Origin: Streptomyces sp. PR69
GTDB taxonomy: Bacteria; Actinomycetota; Actinomycetes; Streptomycetales; Streptomycetaceae
Assembly: GCF_026420845.1 (NCBI RefSeq)
Contig: NZ_JAOWCB010000011.1
Location: 1-64,000, forward strand
Direction: 5' to 3'
DNA: 64,000 bases
A program made the translations under genes and the position numbers. Numbering within the stretch: position 1 is the stretch's first letter; every line of letters starts with the position of its first letter. This document shows positions 50,105 to 59,023 of this stretch, piece by piece. The notes under the pieces are model-generated. The model saw nothing but the letters and a program-made list of their open reading frames with translations. It had not been told where the DNA came from and ran no database searches.

Positions 50105-51394
50105 ATGAGCCCAAACGACACCCAGCACCCGTCGAAGATCGTCGGGGCAGCCTGGGGGCTGCTGATCCTCAACACGCTCGGCTCCGCCGGGGCGAAGACC
50201 GTCATCCCGCTGCCCCGCTCCCTGATCCAGATGGTCACCATGGGCGCGCTGGTCGCCGCGTTCGCGCTGGCGCTCGCCGTCAATCTCCGGCTGCGCATCC
50301 GGGCCAGCGCGTTCGTCTTCCTGCTCACCCTGCTGCTGGTGCCGAGCGTGATCTCCAGCGTGAGCCTGGAGTCCGGGTTCGGCGCGCTGTTCCGCTGCGC
50401 CCGGCTGGCTCTCTTCGTCGGCACGCTGTGGCTGCTCAGCCGCTGGTGGGACGGCAGCCTGACGTTCGTCCGGCACCACATCCGGATGTACTTCGCAGTC
50501 CTCGGGTCGGTGGCCGCGGGGCTGATCCTCTCGCCGGGCGCCGCCATGCCCGAGCTCTACGGCGGGCGGCTGGTCGGCGCGCTGTGGCCGCTCACCCCGC
50601 CGCAGATCGGACAGTACGCCGCGGTGATCACCGGGCTTGCCGTGCTGCTCGTGGTGGGCCGCAGGACCGACCGGGGCAGCGCGGCGGCAGTCATCGTGCC
50701 GGCGCTCGTCCTGCTCGCGCTGACCCATACCCGGACGGCCACGCTCGGCCTGCTCACCGGGCTGGCGCTGGCGATCGGCTCGCTCATCCTGACCAGCGCC
50801 GCCGCCCGCCGGTTCTTCGCCTGGGCGGTGGTGTGCGCCGCCGTGGCCGCGGTGGGGTTCAGCTCCGTGCTGCAGGGGTGGTTCCTGCGCGGACAGAGCC
50901 AGGAGAACTTCACCAGCCTCACCGGTCGGGCCAAGGTCTGGGACGCCCTGCTGGCGGCGCCCCGGACGCCCGTGGAGTACCTCTTCGGCACGGGCCTGGG
51001 CGACAAGTCGTTCGGCGGGCTGCCGATCGACAACAGCTGGCTGGCCGTCTACCACGAGCAGGGTATGACCGGCGTCGCCCTGGTGGCGGCGGTCATCATC
51101 GTGCTGGGCGGCGTCGCGTTGCTGCGGCCGCCGTCGCTGTCGCGGGCCTGCGCGATCTTCCTGATCAGCTACTGCGCGATCGCTTCGTACACCGAGGCAG
51201 GTCTCGGCGACGCCTCGCCGTATCTGCTGCATCTGGCCGTGGCCGCCTCGCTGCTGGCGGCGCCCGCCGCGGCTGCGCCTCCCTCAGCGCCTTCCCCGAC
51301 CCCTCTCCCGGCCCCTCTCCCGGCTCCTCTCCCAACGCCCGAAGTCCCTCGACGGCGCATCCCGCGATGGGCCCAGAGACCGGAGGTGATCTGA
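50105..51394 (+). CDS. Wzy/O-antigen-ligase-like polymerase
   Basis: The product has 429 residues from the ATG at 50105. About ten hydrophobic helices are spread over residues 10-400, with a larger external loop carrying YGGRLVGALWPLTPPQIGQY and later FTSLTGRAKVWDALL, the GR-x-x-W pattern typical of the Wzy_C/O-antigen ligase family. It is expected to polymerise lipid-linked repeat units on the outer face of the membrane. The C-terminal tail contains a TPLPAPLPAPLPTP repeat encoded by 12-base DNA units. It is the only polymerase candidate in the operon. Confidence 0.82.
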   Translation: MSPNDTQHPSKIVGAAWGLLILNTLGSAGAKTVIPLPRSLIQMVTMGALVAAFALALAVNLRLRIRASAFVFLLTLLLVPSVISSVSLESGFGALFRCARLALFVGTLWLLSRWWDGSLTFVRHHIRMYFAVLGSVAAGLILSPGAAMPELYGGRLVGALWPLTPPQIGQYAAVITGLAVLLVVGRRTDRGSAAAVIVPALVLLALTHTRTATLGLLTGLALAIGSLILTSAAARRFFAWAVVCAAVAAVGFSSVLQGWFLRGQSQENFTSLTGRAKVWDALLAAPRTPVEYLFGTGLGDKSFGGLPIDNSWLAVYHEQGMTGVALVAAVIIVLGGVALLRPPSLSRACAIFLISYCAIASYTEAGLGDASPYLLHLAVAASLLAAPAAAAPPSAPSPTPLPAPLPAPLPTPEVPRRRIPRWAQRPEVI

Positions 51395-51396
51395 GC

Positions 51397-52689
51397 ATGC
51401 ATGACGTTCACGGCATTCACGTCCTCGTAGTGCACAACCGCTACGCCTCGGCGCAGCCAAGCGGGGAGAACAAGGTCGTCGACCAGGAGGTGGCGCTGCT
51501 GCGCGGCGCCGGCCACCGGGTCGGGGTGTTCGAGCGGCGCAGCGACGACATCGCCGCCCGGTCCCTGCTGGGCAAGGCCGCGGTACCGCTCCTCGTGCCA
51601 TGGAACCCGGCGGTCCGCGCGGAGCTCGCCGCCCGGCTTCGCACCGAGCGGCCGGATGTGGTGCACATCCACAACGTCTTCCCGCTGCTGTCGCCGGCGG
51701 TGCTGGCCGCGTGCGCCGACGCAGGCGTGCCCGCCGTCGCCACTCTGCACAACTACACCCAGGTCTGCCCGCCCGGCACGCTGCAGCGGGACGGCCGGCC
51801 GTGCACCGAGTGCGTCGGGTCCGCGCCGCTGCCCGCCGTCCGGCACGGCTGCTACCGGAGCTCCCGGCTGGCCACGGTGCCGCTCGCGGTCAGCCTGTCG
51901 GTCAACCGGCGGCGGTGGTGGTCCGGCGTGGAGCGGTTCTTCTGCATCTCCGCGGCGCAGCGCGACGTCCTGGTGCGGGCGGGCATGCCGTCCGAGCGGC
52001 TGGCGGTGAAGCACAACTTCGTGCCCGACCCGGGCGTCCGCCGAGCGGGCGCCGGCGAGCAGCTGCTCTATCTCGGCCGTCTCGCGGAGGCCAAGGGCGT
52101 GCGGCTGCTCATGGCCGCATGGGACGAGATCGCCGCCGACGGCGGTGTGGGCGTGCCGCTCACGGTCGCCGGCGCGGGGCCGCTGGAGCGAGAGGTGGCC
52201 GCCTGGGCCGCGGACCGGGACGACGTGCGGTACGTCGGCCTGTACGACCCGGAGGAGTGCCGGCAGGCCATCGCGCGGTCGGTCGCCGTGGTGGCTCCCT
52301 CCACCTGGCTGGAGGCGTTCGGCCTGGTCGTGGTGGAGGCGATGGCGGCGGGGGTCCCGGCCGTCGCCGCCGGTCACGGCGCGTTCGTCGAACTCGTCGA
52401 GGACGGGGTGACCGGGCTGCTGCACCGGCCGGGCGAGCCCGCCTCGCTCGCGTCCTGCCTGCGCCGGATCACGGCCGAGCCGGCCCTCGGCCGGGAGATG
52501 GGCCGGGCGGCCCGGCGCCGTTACGAGCGGGACTTCAGCCCGGCCATCGGGCTGGAGCGCCTGGTGGAGGGGTACCGCACCGCGATCGCGGGTGGGTTGG
52601 GCGGCGGGGACGGCCCGCCGCCGGCAGGGAACGGAAGCACTGGCTCGCGGCGGGTGCGCCCGCCCGAGCGGGATGGGGGCAGCAGATGA
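51397..52689 (+). CDS. Glycosyltransferase family 4
   Basis: The product has 430 residues from the ATG at 51397, with GGAGG ten bases upstream. It opens with HVLVVHNRYASAQPSGENKVV, and VVHIHNVFPLLSPAVLAA and LHNYTQVCPPGTLQRDGRPC follow, the last with a cysteine cluster common in this subfamily. The C-terminal half shows LYLGRLAEAKGVRLLMAAW and the nucleotide-sugar motif WLEAFGLVVVEAMAAGVP. It adds one sugar of the repeat unit from an NDP-sugar. The proline/arginine-rich tail overlaps the next gene by four bases. Confidence 0.9.
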   Translation: MHDVHGIHVLVVHNRYASAQPSGENKVVDQEVALLRGAGHRVGVFERRSDDIAARSLLGKAAVPLLVPWNPAVRAELAARLRTERPDVVHIHNVFPLLSPAVLAACADAGVPAVATLHNYTQVCPPGTLQRDGRPCTECVGSAPLPAVRHGCYRSSRLATVPLAVSLSVNRRRWWSGVERFFCISAAQRDVLVRAGMPSERLAVKHNFVPDPGVRRAGAGEQLLYLGRLAEAKGVRLLMAAWDEIAADGGVGVPLTVAGAGPLEREVAAWAADRDDVRYVGLYDPEECRQAIARSVAVVAPSTWLEAFGLVVVEAMAAGVPAVAAGHGAFVELVEDGVTGLLHRPGEPASLASCLRRITAEPALGREMGRAARRRYERDFSPAIGLERLVEGYRTAIAGGLGGGDGPPPAGNGSTGSRRVRPPERDGGSR

Positions 52690-53921
52690 CAGGATGCCGA
52701 CTCTGCGGCTCGGCGGCGCTGGCGAGCGTCGTCGACCTCGGGGCGACGCCACCGTGCGAGAGCTTTCTCGCCGCGGACCAACTGGACCGGCCGGAGCCGG
52801 CGTACCCGCTGCACCTGCGGGTGTGCACCGACTGCTGGCTCGCGCAGATCCCTCCGCTGATCTCTCCGGAGGAGACGTTCACTCAGTACGCGTACTTCTC
52901 CTCCTACTCGACCTCCTGGGTGGAGCACGCGCGCACGTTCGTCGCCGACGCCGTTGAGCGGCTGGGTCTCGGCGCCGACGCCTTCGTGGTCGAGGTCGCG
53001 AGCAACGACGGGTATCTGCTGAAGGGCGTGGTGGACCGGGGGATCCGCTGCCTCGGCATCGAGCCCTCGGTGAACGTCGGCGCGGCGGCGCGGGACGCGG
53101 GCGTGCCCACGCTCACGGAGTTCCTGGACCCGGCAACCGGCGCCGGCGTCCGCGCCGAGCACGGCCCGGCGGACCTGGTCGTGGCCAACAATGTGTACGC
53201 GCACATCCCCGACGTGGTCGGGTTCACCCGGGGGCTGCGCGCCCTGGTCGCCGACGACGGCTGGGTCTCCATCGAGGTGCAGCACCTGCTGACCCTGATC
53301 GAGGAGAACCAGTACGACACGATCTACCACGAGCACTTCCAGTACTACACGGTCGCGTCCGCGAGCCGGGCGCTGGCGAGCGGCGGACTGGCGCTCGCAG
53401 ACGTCGAACTGCTGCCCACGCACGGCGGCTCCATCCGGCTGTGGGCCCGGCCGGCCGAGGCGGCGGGCGAGCCGTCCCGGCAGGTGGCCGACGTGCTGGA
53501 CCGGGAGAAGGCCGCCGGGCTGCAGGAGCTGTCCGGATACACCCAGTTCTCCGCTCGGGTGGCCAAGGTGCGCCGGGACCTGCTGCGGTTCCTCATCACA
53601 GCGGCCGAGCGCGGCGAGACGGTCGTCGGCTACGGCGCCCCGGGCAAGGGCAACACGCTGCTGAACCACTGCGGCATCCGGCCCGACCTGCTCCCTTACA
53701 CGGTCGACCGCAACCCCTACAAGCACGGCAGGTTCACCCCGGGCGCCCGCATCCCGATTCTGCCGCCCGAGCGGATAGCCGTCGACAGACCGGACTACAT
53801 CCTCGTCCTCCCGTGGAACCTGCGGGCCGAGCTGGTCGAGCAGCTGTCCTTTGTGCACGACTGGGGCGGCCGGCTGGTCTTTCCCATACCGGAACTGAGC
53901 ATTGTCGAGGTCAAGCCATGA
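52686..53921 (+). CDS. NDP-sugar C-methyltransferase (NovU/TylCIII type)
   Basis: The product has 411 residues. The N-terminus is a zinc-binding domain with CRLCG and CTDCW cysteines and the GATPPCESFL signature. A SAM domain follows (FVVEVASNDGYLLKGV, then VVANNVYAHIPDV), and a C-terminal region contains YTQFSARVAKVRRDLL and VVGYGAPGKGNTLLNHC. YHEHFQYYTV contains the catalytic Tyr/His/Glu of the sugar 3-C-methyltransferases. It should add a branch methyl to a 4-keto-deoxysugar. It is directly coupled to the cytidylyltransferase gene that follows. Confidence 0.9.
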   Translation: MTGCRLCGSAALASVVDLGATPPCESFLAADQLDRPEPAYPLHLRVCTDCWLAQIPPLISPEETFTQYAYFSSYSTSWVEHARTFVADAVERLGLGADAFVVEVASNDGYLLKGVVDRGIRCLGIEPSVNVGAAARDAGVPTLTEFLDPATGAGVRAEHGPADLVVANNVYAHIPDVVGFTRGLRALVADDGWVSIEVQHLLTLIEENQYDTIYHEHFQYYTVASASRALASGGLALADVELLPTHGGSIRLWARPAEAAGEPSRQVADVLDREKAAGLQELSGYTQFSARVAKVRRDLLRFLITAAERGETVVGYGAPGKGNTLLNHCGIRPDLLPYTVDRNPYKHGRFTPGARIPILPPERIAVDRPDYILVLPWNLRAELVEQLSFVHDWGGRLVFPIPELSIVEVKP

Positions 53922-54757
53922 AGGTCGTACTGTTCTGCGGCGGCTACGGGCTGCGTATGCGCAGCGGAGCCGCCGACGATGTGCCCAAGCCGATGGCGAT
54001 GGTCGGCCCGCGGCCGCTGATCTGGCACGTCATGCGCTACTACGCGTACTTCGGGCACACGGAGTTCATCCTGTGTCTCGGATACGGGGCTCACCACATC
54101 AAGGACTTCTTCCTCAACTACGAGGAGACGACGTCCAACGACTTCGTGCTGCGGGGCGGGCGGACCGAGCTGCTGTCCACCGACATCGCCTCCTGGACGA
54201 TCACGTTCGTGCAGACCGGCATCGCGTCGCCGATCGGGGAGCGGCTGCGCCGGGTGCGGCGCCACCTGGACGGCGACGAGATGTTCCTCGCCAACTACGC
54301 CGATGTGCTCACCGACGCCCCGCTGCCAAAGATGATCGACTCCTTCGCCCGGCGCGACGCCGGCGCCTCGATGATGGTGGTGCCGCCGCAGTCCTCGTTC
54401 CACTGCGTGGACCTGGGCGACAACGGGCTGGTGGGGGGCATCACCGCGGTGAGCGAACTGCCGCTGTGGGAGAACGGCGGCTACTTCGTGCTCCGCCAGG
54501 AGATCTTCGACCACATCCCCGAGAACGGGGACCTGGTCGCTGACGGATGCGCCCAACTGGCCAAGCGCGGCCGGCTGGTGGCGCACCGGCACCGCGGCTT
54601 CTGGAAGCCGACCGACACCGTGAAGGAGCGGGCGGCGCTCGACGACGCCTACGCACGGGGCGACCGCCCATGGGCCCTGTGGGAGCGGGACACCGCGGCG
54701 GCGGGCGCGACCGCCGGCGGGGACGGCGACGGGCACGGCTTCGGAGCCAGGGCGTGA
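53918..54757 (+). CDS. Glucose-1-phosphate cytidylyltransferase-like enzyme
   Basis: The product has 279 residues, with ATG overlapping the previous stop. The nucleotidyltransferase start KVVLFCGGYGLRM and KPMAMVGPRPLIWHVMRYY give the family. TSNDFVLRGG, FLANYADVLTD and GGYFVLRQEIFDHIP resemble RfbF-type glucose-1-phosphate cytidylyltransferases. It should make a CDP-sugar donor for the C-methyl sugar branch. The last 30 residues are a GDGDG-rich extension not seen in RfbF. No CDP-glucose 4,6-dehydratase is recognisable in the window. Confidence 0.82.
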   Translation: MKVVLFCGGYGLRMRSGAADDVPKPMAMVGPRPLIWHVMRYYAYFGHTEFILCLGYGAHHIKDFFLNYEETTSNDFVLRGGRTELLSTDIASWTITFVQTGIASPIGERLRRVRRHLDGDEMFLANYADVLTDAPLPKMIDSFARRDAGASMMVVPPQSSFHCVDLGDNGLVGGITAVSELPLWENGGYFVLRQEIFDHIPENGDLVADGCAQLAKRGRLVAHRHRGFWKPTDTVKERAALDDAYARGDRPWALWERDTAAAGATAGGDGDGHGFGARA

Positions 54758-55401
54758 TCCGGCTCGGGACGGGGCGTCTGGACCGGCTCGTCGCGGTGGG
54801 CGCGCACTGCGACGACATCGCCATCGGCGCCGGCGGCACGCTGCTGACGCTGTGCCTCGCACGGCCGGGCATCCGCGTCGACGCGCTGGTGCTCTCCGGC
54901 GGCGGCAGCGAACGGGAGCAGGAGGAGCGGGCCGCGCTCGCCGCCTTCTGCCCGGACGCCGATCTGCGGCTGACCGTGGACAAGCTGCCGGACGGCCGGC
55001 TGCCTGCCCACTGGGGGGAGGCCAAGGCCGCGGTCGAGGAGCTGCGCGCGCGGACCGAGCCGGATCTGGTGCTGGCCCCGCGCGCCGATGACGCGCACCA
55101 GGACCACCGCGGCCTGGCGAAGCTGGTGACCACCGCGTTCCGCGACCATCTGGTCCTCGGCTACGAGATCGTCAAGTGGGACGGCGACCTCGGCCGTCCG
55201 GCGGCGTACCAGCCGCTGTCGCCGCAGACCGCCGAACGGAAGGTGCGGCTGCTGCAGGAGCACTACCCCTCGCAACGCCACCGGCCCTGGTACGACCGGG
55301 AAGCCTTCCTCGGGCTGGCCCGGATCCGCGGCATCGAAAGCCATGCGCGCTACGCCGAGGCGTTCGCCGTCACCAAACTCACTCTCAACCTGGGGGGTTG
55401 A
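54754..55401 (+). CDS. PIG-L/LmbE-family deacetylase
   Basis: The product has 215 residues from a GTG at 54754 inside a GTGA overlap. VAVGAHCDDIAIGAGGTL carries the zinc-binding His/Asp pair in its AHCDD variant, and LAPRADDAHQDHRGL supplies the second His motif. This family removes acetyl groups from N-acetylated sugars or sugar conjugates. Here it may free an amino sugar made by the nearby aminotransferase, or act on a lipid-linked unit. The AHCDDI form is common to sugar-cluster members and should be active. Confidence 0.86.
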   Translation: MIRLGTGRLDRLVAVGAHCDDIAIGAGGTLLTLCLARPGIRVDALVLSGGGSEREQEERAALAAFCPDADLRLTVDKLPDGRLPAHWGEAKAAVEELRARTEPDLVLAPRADDAHQDHRGLAKLVTTAFRDHLVLGYEIVKWDGDLGRPAAYQPLSPQTAERKVRLLQEHYPSQRHRPWYDREAFLGLARIRGIESHARYAEAFAVTKLTLNLGG

Positions 55402-55404
55402 ACC

Positions 55405-56439
55405 TTGCGCGTACTGCTGACCGGACACCAGGGCTACCTGGGCACCGTGATGGCCCCGGTGCTCGCCGCCGCCGGGCACGAGGTCGTCGGGCTTGACGCC
55501 GGCCTGTTCTCCGACTGCGTGCTGGGCCCGCCGCCCGCGGACCCGCCGGGGCATCGGGTGGATCTGCGCGATGTCACGGCCGAACACATCGCCGGGGTGG
55601 ACGCCGTGATCCACCTGGCCGCCCTGTCCAACGACCCGCTGGGCGCGCTGGCGCCGCAGCTCACCTACGACATCAACCACCACGCGTCCGTACGGCTGGC
55701 CCGGCTGGCCCGCGACGCCGGAGTGCGGCGCTTTCTGTACGCGTCGACCTGCTCGGTCTACGGGGCCGCCGACGACCCCGACGTGTCGAACTTGGTGACC
55801 GAGGACGCCCCGCTGCGCCCCGTGACGCCGTACGCGGAGTCCAAGGTGCGGGTGGAGGACGATCTGCACGCGCTGGCCGACGGCGACTTCAGCCCGGTGT
55901 TCATGCGCAATGCCACCGCCTTCGGCTACTCACCGCGGCTGCGCGCCGACATCGTGCTGAACAATCTGGTGGGCCACGCGCTCCTGTCCGGCGAGGTGCT
56001 GGTGCTCTCCGACGGCACCCCCTGGCGTCCGCTGGTGCACGCCGCCGACATCGCACGGGCCTTCGCGGCCGCGCTGGTCGCGCCGCGGGAATCGGTGCAC
56101 GACCGGGCGTTCAACATCGGCAGTGAGATCAACAATGTCACGGTCGCCGAGATCGCCGAGCAGGTAGCCGAGGCGGTGTCCGGCTCACGGGTGGTGATCA
56201 CTGGGGAGACCGGCGCCGATCCGCGGTCGTACCGGGTGGACTTCTCCCGGTTCCGAGCCGCGGCGCCCGGCTTTGACTGCGAGTGGACGGTGAAGCAGGG
56301 CGCGCTCGAACTCGCCGACGCCTACCGGAAACACGGGCTGACCCGGGAGGACTTCGAGCGGCGCTTCACCCGGCTGGCCGTGCTGCGCGCGGCGTCCGAC
56401 GCGGGCGCCGTCGACGACACCCTGCGGCGGCGCCGGTGA
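55405..56439 (+). CDS. NAD-dependent sugar epimerase/dehydratase (extended SDR)
   Basis: The product has 344 residues from a TTG at 55405, just after a GGGGGG ribosome-like run. The cofactor site is LLTGHQGYLGTVM, and the active site shows STCSVYG and the YAESK catalytic Tyr/Lys pair. IHLAALSNDPLG and FMRNATAFGYSPRLR fit sugar-nucleotide SDRs. It could epimerise or reduce the keto-sugar after C-methylation, or be the missing 4,6-dehydratase step; motifs alone do not decide. It overlaps the next gene by four bases. Confidence 0.85.
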   Translation: MRVLLTGHQGYLGTVMAPVLAAAGHEVVGLDAGLFSDCVLGPPPADPPGHRVDLRDVTAEHIAGVDAVIHLAALSNDPLGALAPQLTYDINHHASVRLARLARDAGVRRFLYASTCSVYGAADDPDVSNLVTEDAPLRPVTPYAESKVRVEDDLHALADGDFSPVFMRNATAFGYSPRLRADIVLNNLVGHALLSGEVLVLSDGTPWRPLVHAADIARAFAAALVAPRESVHDRAFNIGSEINNVTVAEIAEQVAEAVSGSRVVITGETGADPRSYRVDFSRFRAAAPGFDCEWTVKQGALELADAYRKHGLTREDFERRFTRLAVLRAASDAGAVDDTLRRRR

Positions 56440-57710
56440 CCACGGCAGGAGCAGAGATGTACGCGCTGGTGGAGCGGTTGTACCCGCTGTGCCGGAGCAT
56501 CACGGGCGACGGAGTGCGCGCCACCCTGGAAATCGTCCGCGAGTACGTCCCGCTGCAGGTGCACGAGGTGCCCACCGGGACTCAGGTGCTCGACTGGACG
56601 GTGCCGCAGGAGTGGAACATCCGGGACGCGTATATCGCCGACGCCGCCGGCAACCGGGTCGTCGACTTCGCCGCGTCCAGCCTGCATGTGCTCGGCTACA
56701 GCGTGCCGGTGTCGGCGACCATGCCGCTGGCCGAGCTGCGCAAACACCTGCACACCCTGCCGGACCACCCGGCCTGGGTGCCGTACCGCACCAGCTACTA
56801 CCAGCCGGAGTGGGGGTTCTGCCTGGCCCAGGAGACTCTGGACGCGCTGCCGGACGGCGAGTACGAGGTGCGCATCGACTCCGCACTCGCCGACGGCCAT
56901 CTCACCTACGCCGAGCATGTGGTCCCCGGGCAGGTCGCCGACGAGGTGATCGTCTCCTGCCATGTCTGCCACCCGTCGCTGGCCAATGACAACCTGGCCG
57001 GCATCGCGGTGGCGACGTTCCTGGCCCGTGCGCTGGCGGAGCGGACGCCGTGGTACACCTACCGGTTCCTGTTCGCGCCCGGCACCATCGGGGCGATCAC
57101 CTGGCTGGCCCGCAACGCGGAAAGGGTGGAACGGGTCAAGCACGGTCTGGTGCTGGCCTGCGCCGGCGACAGGGGCCGGCTGACGTACAAGCAGAGCAGG
57201 CGCGGCGACGCGGAGATCGACCGGGTGATGCGGCATGTGCTTCTCGCCTCGGAACGCCAGCACCGCGTCGCCGAGTTCACCCCGTACGGCTACGACGAGC
57301 GGCAGTTCTGCTCGCCCGGGTTCGATCTCGGCGTGGGCTCGCTCAGCCGGACCCCGTACGCCGGCTACCCCGAATACCACACCTCGGCGGACAATCTGGA
57401 CTTTGTCTCCCCGGAGGCGATGGCGGACACGCTCGCCGTCTGCCGCGAGGCGTTCGCCGTACTGGACCGCAACCGGCGGTACGTCAACCTCAGCCCCTAC
57501 GGCGAACCGCAGCTTGGCCGGCGCGGGCTGTATGACTCGCTCGGCGGCCGCAGCGACGCGAAGCAGGCCCAGCTGGCCATGCTCTGGGTGCTCAGCCTCT
57601 CCGACGGCGAACACAGTCTGCTGGACGTCGCCGAGCGGTCCGGGCTGCCGTTCGACGCCGTCGCCGACGCGGCCGGCGCCCTGCACGGCGCCGGGCTGAT
57701 CAAGGCATGA
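56436..57710 (+). CDS. DUF4910 aminopeptidase-like protein
   Basis: The product has 424 residues from a GTG at 56436 that overlaps the previous stop. An ATG at 56457 with AGGAG five bases upstream is an equally good candidate. The start MYALVERLYPLCRSITGDGV and VPTGTQVLDWTVPQEWNI are characteristic of DUF4910. SCHVCHPSLANDNLAGIAVA carries metal-ligand-like His/Asp residues of an M28-type fold, with a later Glu/His region PEYHTSADNLDF. A winged-helix-like C-terminus follows. The family recurs in sugar-biosynthesis loci next to C-methyltransferases and aminotransferases. Its reaction is unknown to me. Confidence 0.85.
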   Translation: MTTAGAEMYALVERLYPLCRSITGDGVRATLEIVREYVPLQVHEVPTGTQVLDWTVPQEWNIRDAYIADAAGNRVVDFAASSLHVLGYSVPVSATMPLAELRKHLHTLPDHPAWVPYRTSYYQPEWGFCLAQETLDALPDGEYEVRIDSALADGHLTYAEHVVPGQVADEVIVSCHVCHPSLANDNLAGIAVATFLARALAERTPWYTYRFLFAPGTIGAITWLARNAERVERVKHGLVLACAGDRGRLTYKQSRRGDAEIDRVMRHVLLASERQHRVAEFTPYGYDERQFCSPGFDLGVGSLSRTPYAGYPEYHTSADNLDFVSPEAMADTLAVCREAFAVLDRNRRYVNLSPYGEPQLGRRGLYDSLGGRSDAKQAQLAMLWVLSLSDGEHSLLDVAERSGLPFDAVADAAGALHGAGLIKA

Positions 57711-59023
57711 CGCCGATGGCCGCCGAGAGGGAGAATCCGCGGACAGCGGCGGCGCCGGCCGGATCCGCCCGGCGGGCCATCGTCGGCCGGCTGTCCTGGG
57801 GACTGGCCGACCAGGCGGCCTCCAGCATGACCAACTTCGCGGTGGGGATCTTCGTGGCACGCTCGCTCGGGCTGGCCGCGTTCGGCGTGTTCAGCCTGGC
57901 CTGGGTGACGTACGGCGTGGTGCTCAGCGTCTCCCGCGGGCTGGCCACCGACCCGCTCGTGGTGCGCTTCAGCGGGGTGTCCGACGCCTCCTGGCGCCGG
58001 GCGACCGCCCGGGCGTCGGGCACCGCGCTCGGCGTCGGCGCCGCCATCGGCTCGGCGTGTCTGGTGGCCGGTTCGGCTCTCGGCGGTCGCGTGGGGACCG
58101 CGTTCGCCTGCCTCGGCGTCATACTGCCGGGGCTGCTGCTGCAGGACGCCTGGCGGTACTCGTTCTTCGCCGCCGGCGCCGGGCGGAAGGCGTTCGTCAA
58201 CGACGTCGTATGGGGCGTCGCGCTTGTCCCGGCCATGGTGGCAGCGGCCCGCATGGGCAGCGGGGCCGGCGTGGCCGCGTATCTGCTGGCCTGGGGCGGG
58301 GCCGCCGCGGCGGCCGCCGTGTACGGCTGCTTCCAGTCCGGCATCCGGCCCCAAATGAGCGGAGCGCGCGAGTGGGTTCGCGAACACCGCGACCTCGGCT
58401 ATCGGTATCTGGTCGAGAACACCTGCGTCAGCGGCGCGAACCAGCTGCGGGCATACGGGCTCGGCGCGATCGTCGGGGTCAGCGCGGTGGGTGTGGTCCG
58501 GGGCGCCGAGCTGCTGCTCGGCCCGTTCCTCGCTGTGCTGATGGGCCTTTCGCTGGTCACCGTCGCGGAGGCGGCGCGGGTGCTGCGGCGGGCCCCGCAC
58601 CGGCTGGGCGCGTTCTGCCTCCTGCTGGGCGGCGGGCAGGCCGCCGCCGCGCTGCTCTGGGGCGCTGCGCTGCTGCTGGCGCCGGACCGGCTGGGCGAGC
58701 TTGTGCTCGGCGGCGTCTGGCACCCCGCCTCACAGCTCATCGTGCCGGCCACGCTCGGCGTCGCGGCCGCCGGCCTCTCAACCGGCGCGGCGGCCGGGCT
58801 GCGCGCGCTCAGCGCGGCCCGGCGCAGCCTGCGCTGCCAGCTGTTCGCCTCCGCCTGCTATGTCGGCGGCGGGCTCGGCGGGGCGGCCGCGGCCGGCGCG
58901 GTCGGCTCGGCCTGGGGCGTCGCCGCCGCGACCGTCTGCGGCACGGCCGCGTGGTGGATGCACCTGCGGTCCGCCCTGCGCGAGCGCCGCCACAACCCCA
59001 ATCGCGAAGTGAGGACACCATGA
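57707..59023 (+). CDS. Wzx-like flippase (MOP superfamily)
   Basis: The product has 438 residues, with ATG overlapping the upstream stop. Eleven or twelve hydrophobic helices are visible from residue 28 to 420, opening with GLADQAASSMTNFAVGIFVARSLG, the usual polysaccharide flippase start. It should move undecaprenyl-linked repeat units across the membrane before Wzy polymerisation. Charged loops such as REWVREHRDLGYRYLVENTC are in keeping with actinobacterial homologues. It is the only flippase in the operon. Confidence 0.85.
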   Translation: MTPMAAERENPRTAAAPAGSARRAIVGRLSWGLADQAASSMTNFAVGIFVARSLGLAAFGVFSLAWVTYGVVLSVSRGLATDPLVVRFSGVSDASWRRATARASGTALGVGAAIGSACLVAGSALGGRVGTAFACLGVILPGLLLQDAWRYSFFAAGAGRKAFVNDVVWGVALVPAMVAAARMGSGAGVAAYLLAWGGAAAAAAVYGCFQSGIRPQMSGAREWVREHRDLGYRYLVENTCVSGANQLRAYGLGAIVGVSAVGVVRGAELLLGPFLAVLMGLSLVTVAEAARVLRRAPHRLGAFCLLLGGGQAAAALLWGAALLLAPDRLGELVLGGVWHPASQLIVPATLGVAAAGLSTGAAAGLRALSAARRSLRCQLFASACYVGGGLGGAAAAGAVGSAWGVAAATVCGTAAWWMHLRSALRERRHNPNREVRTP

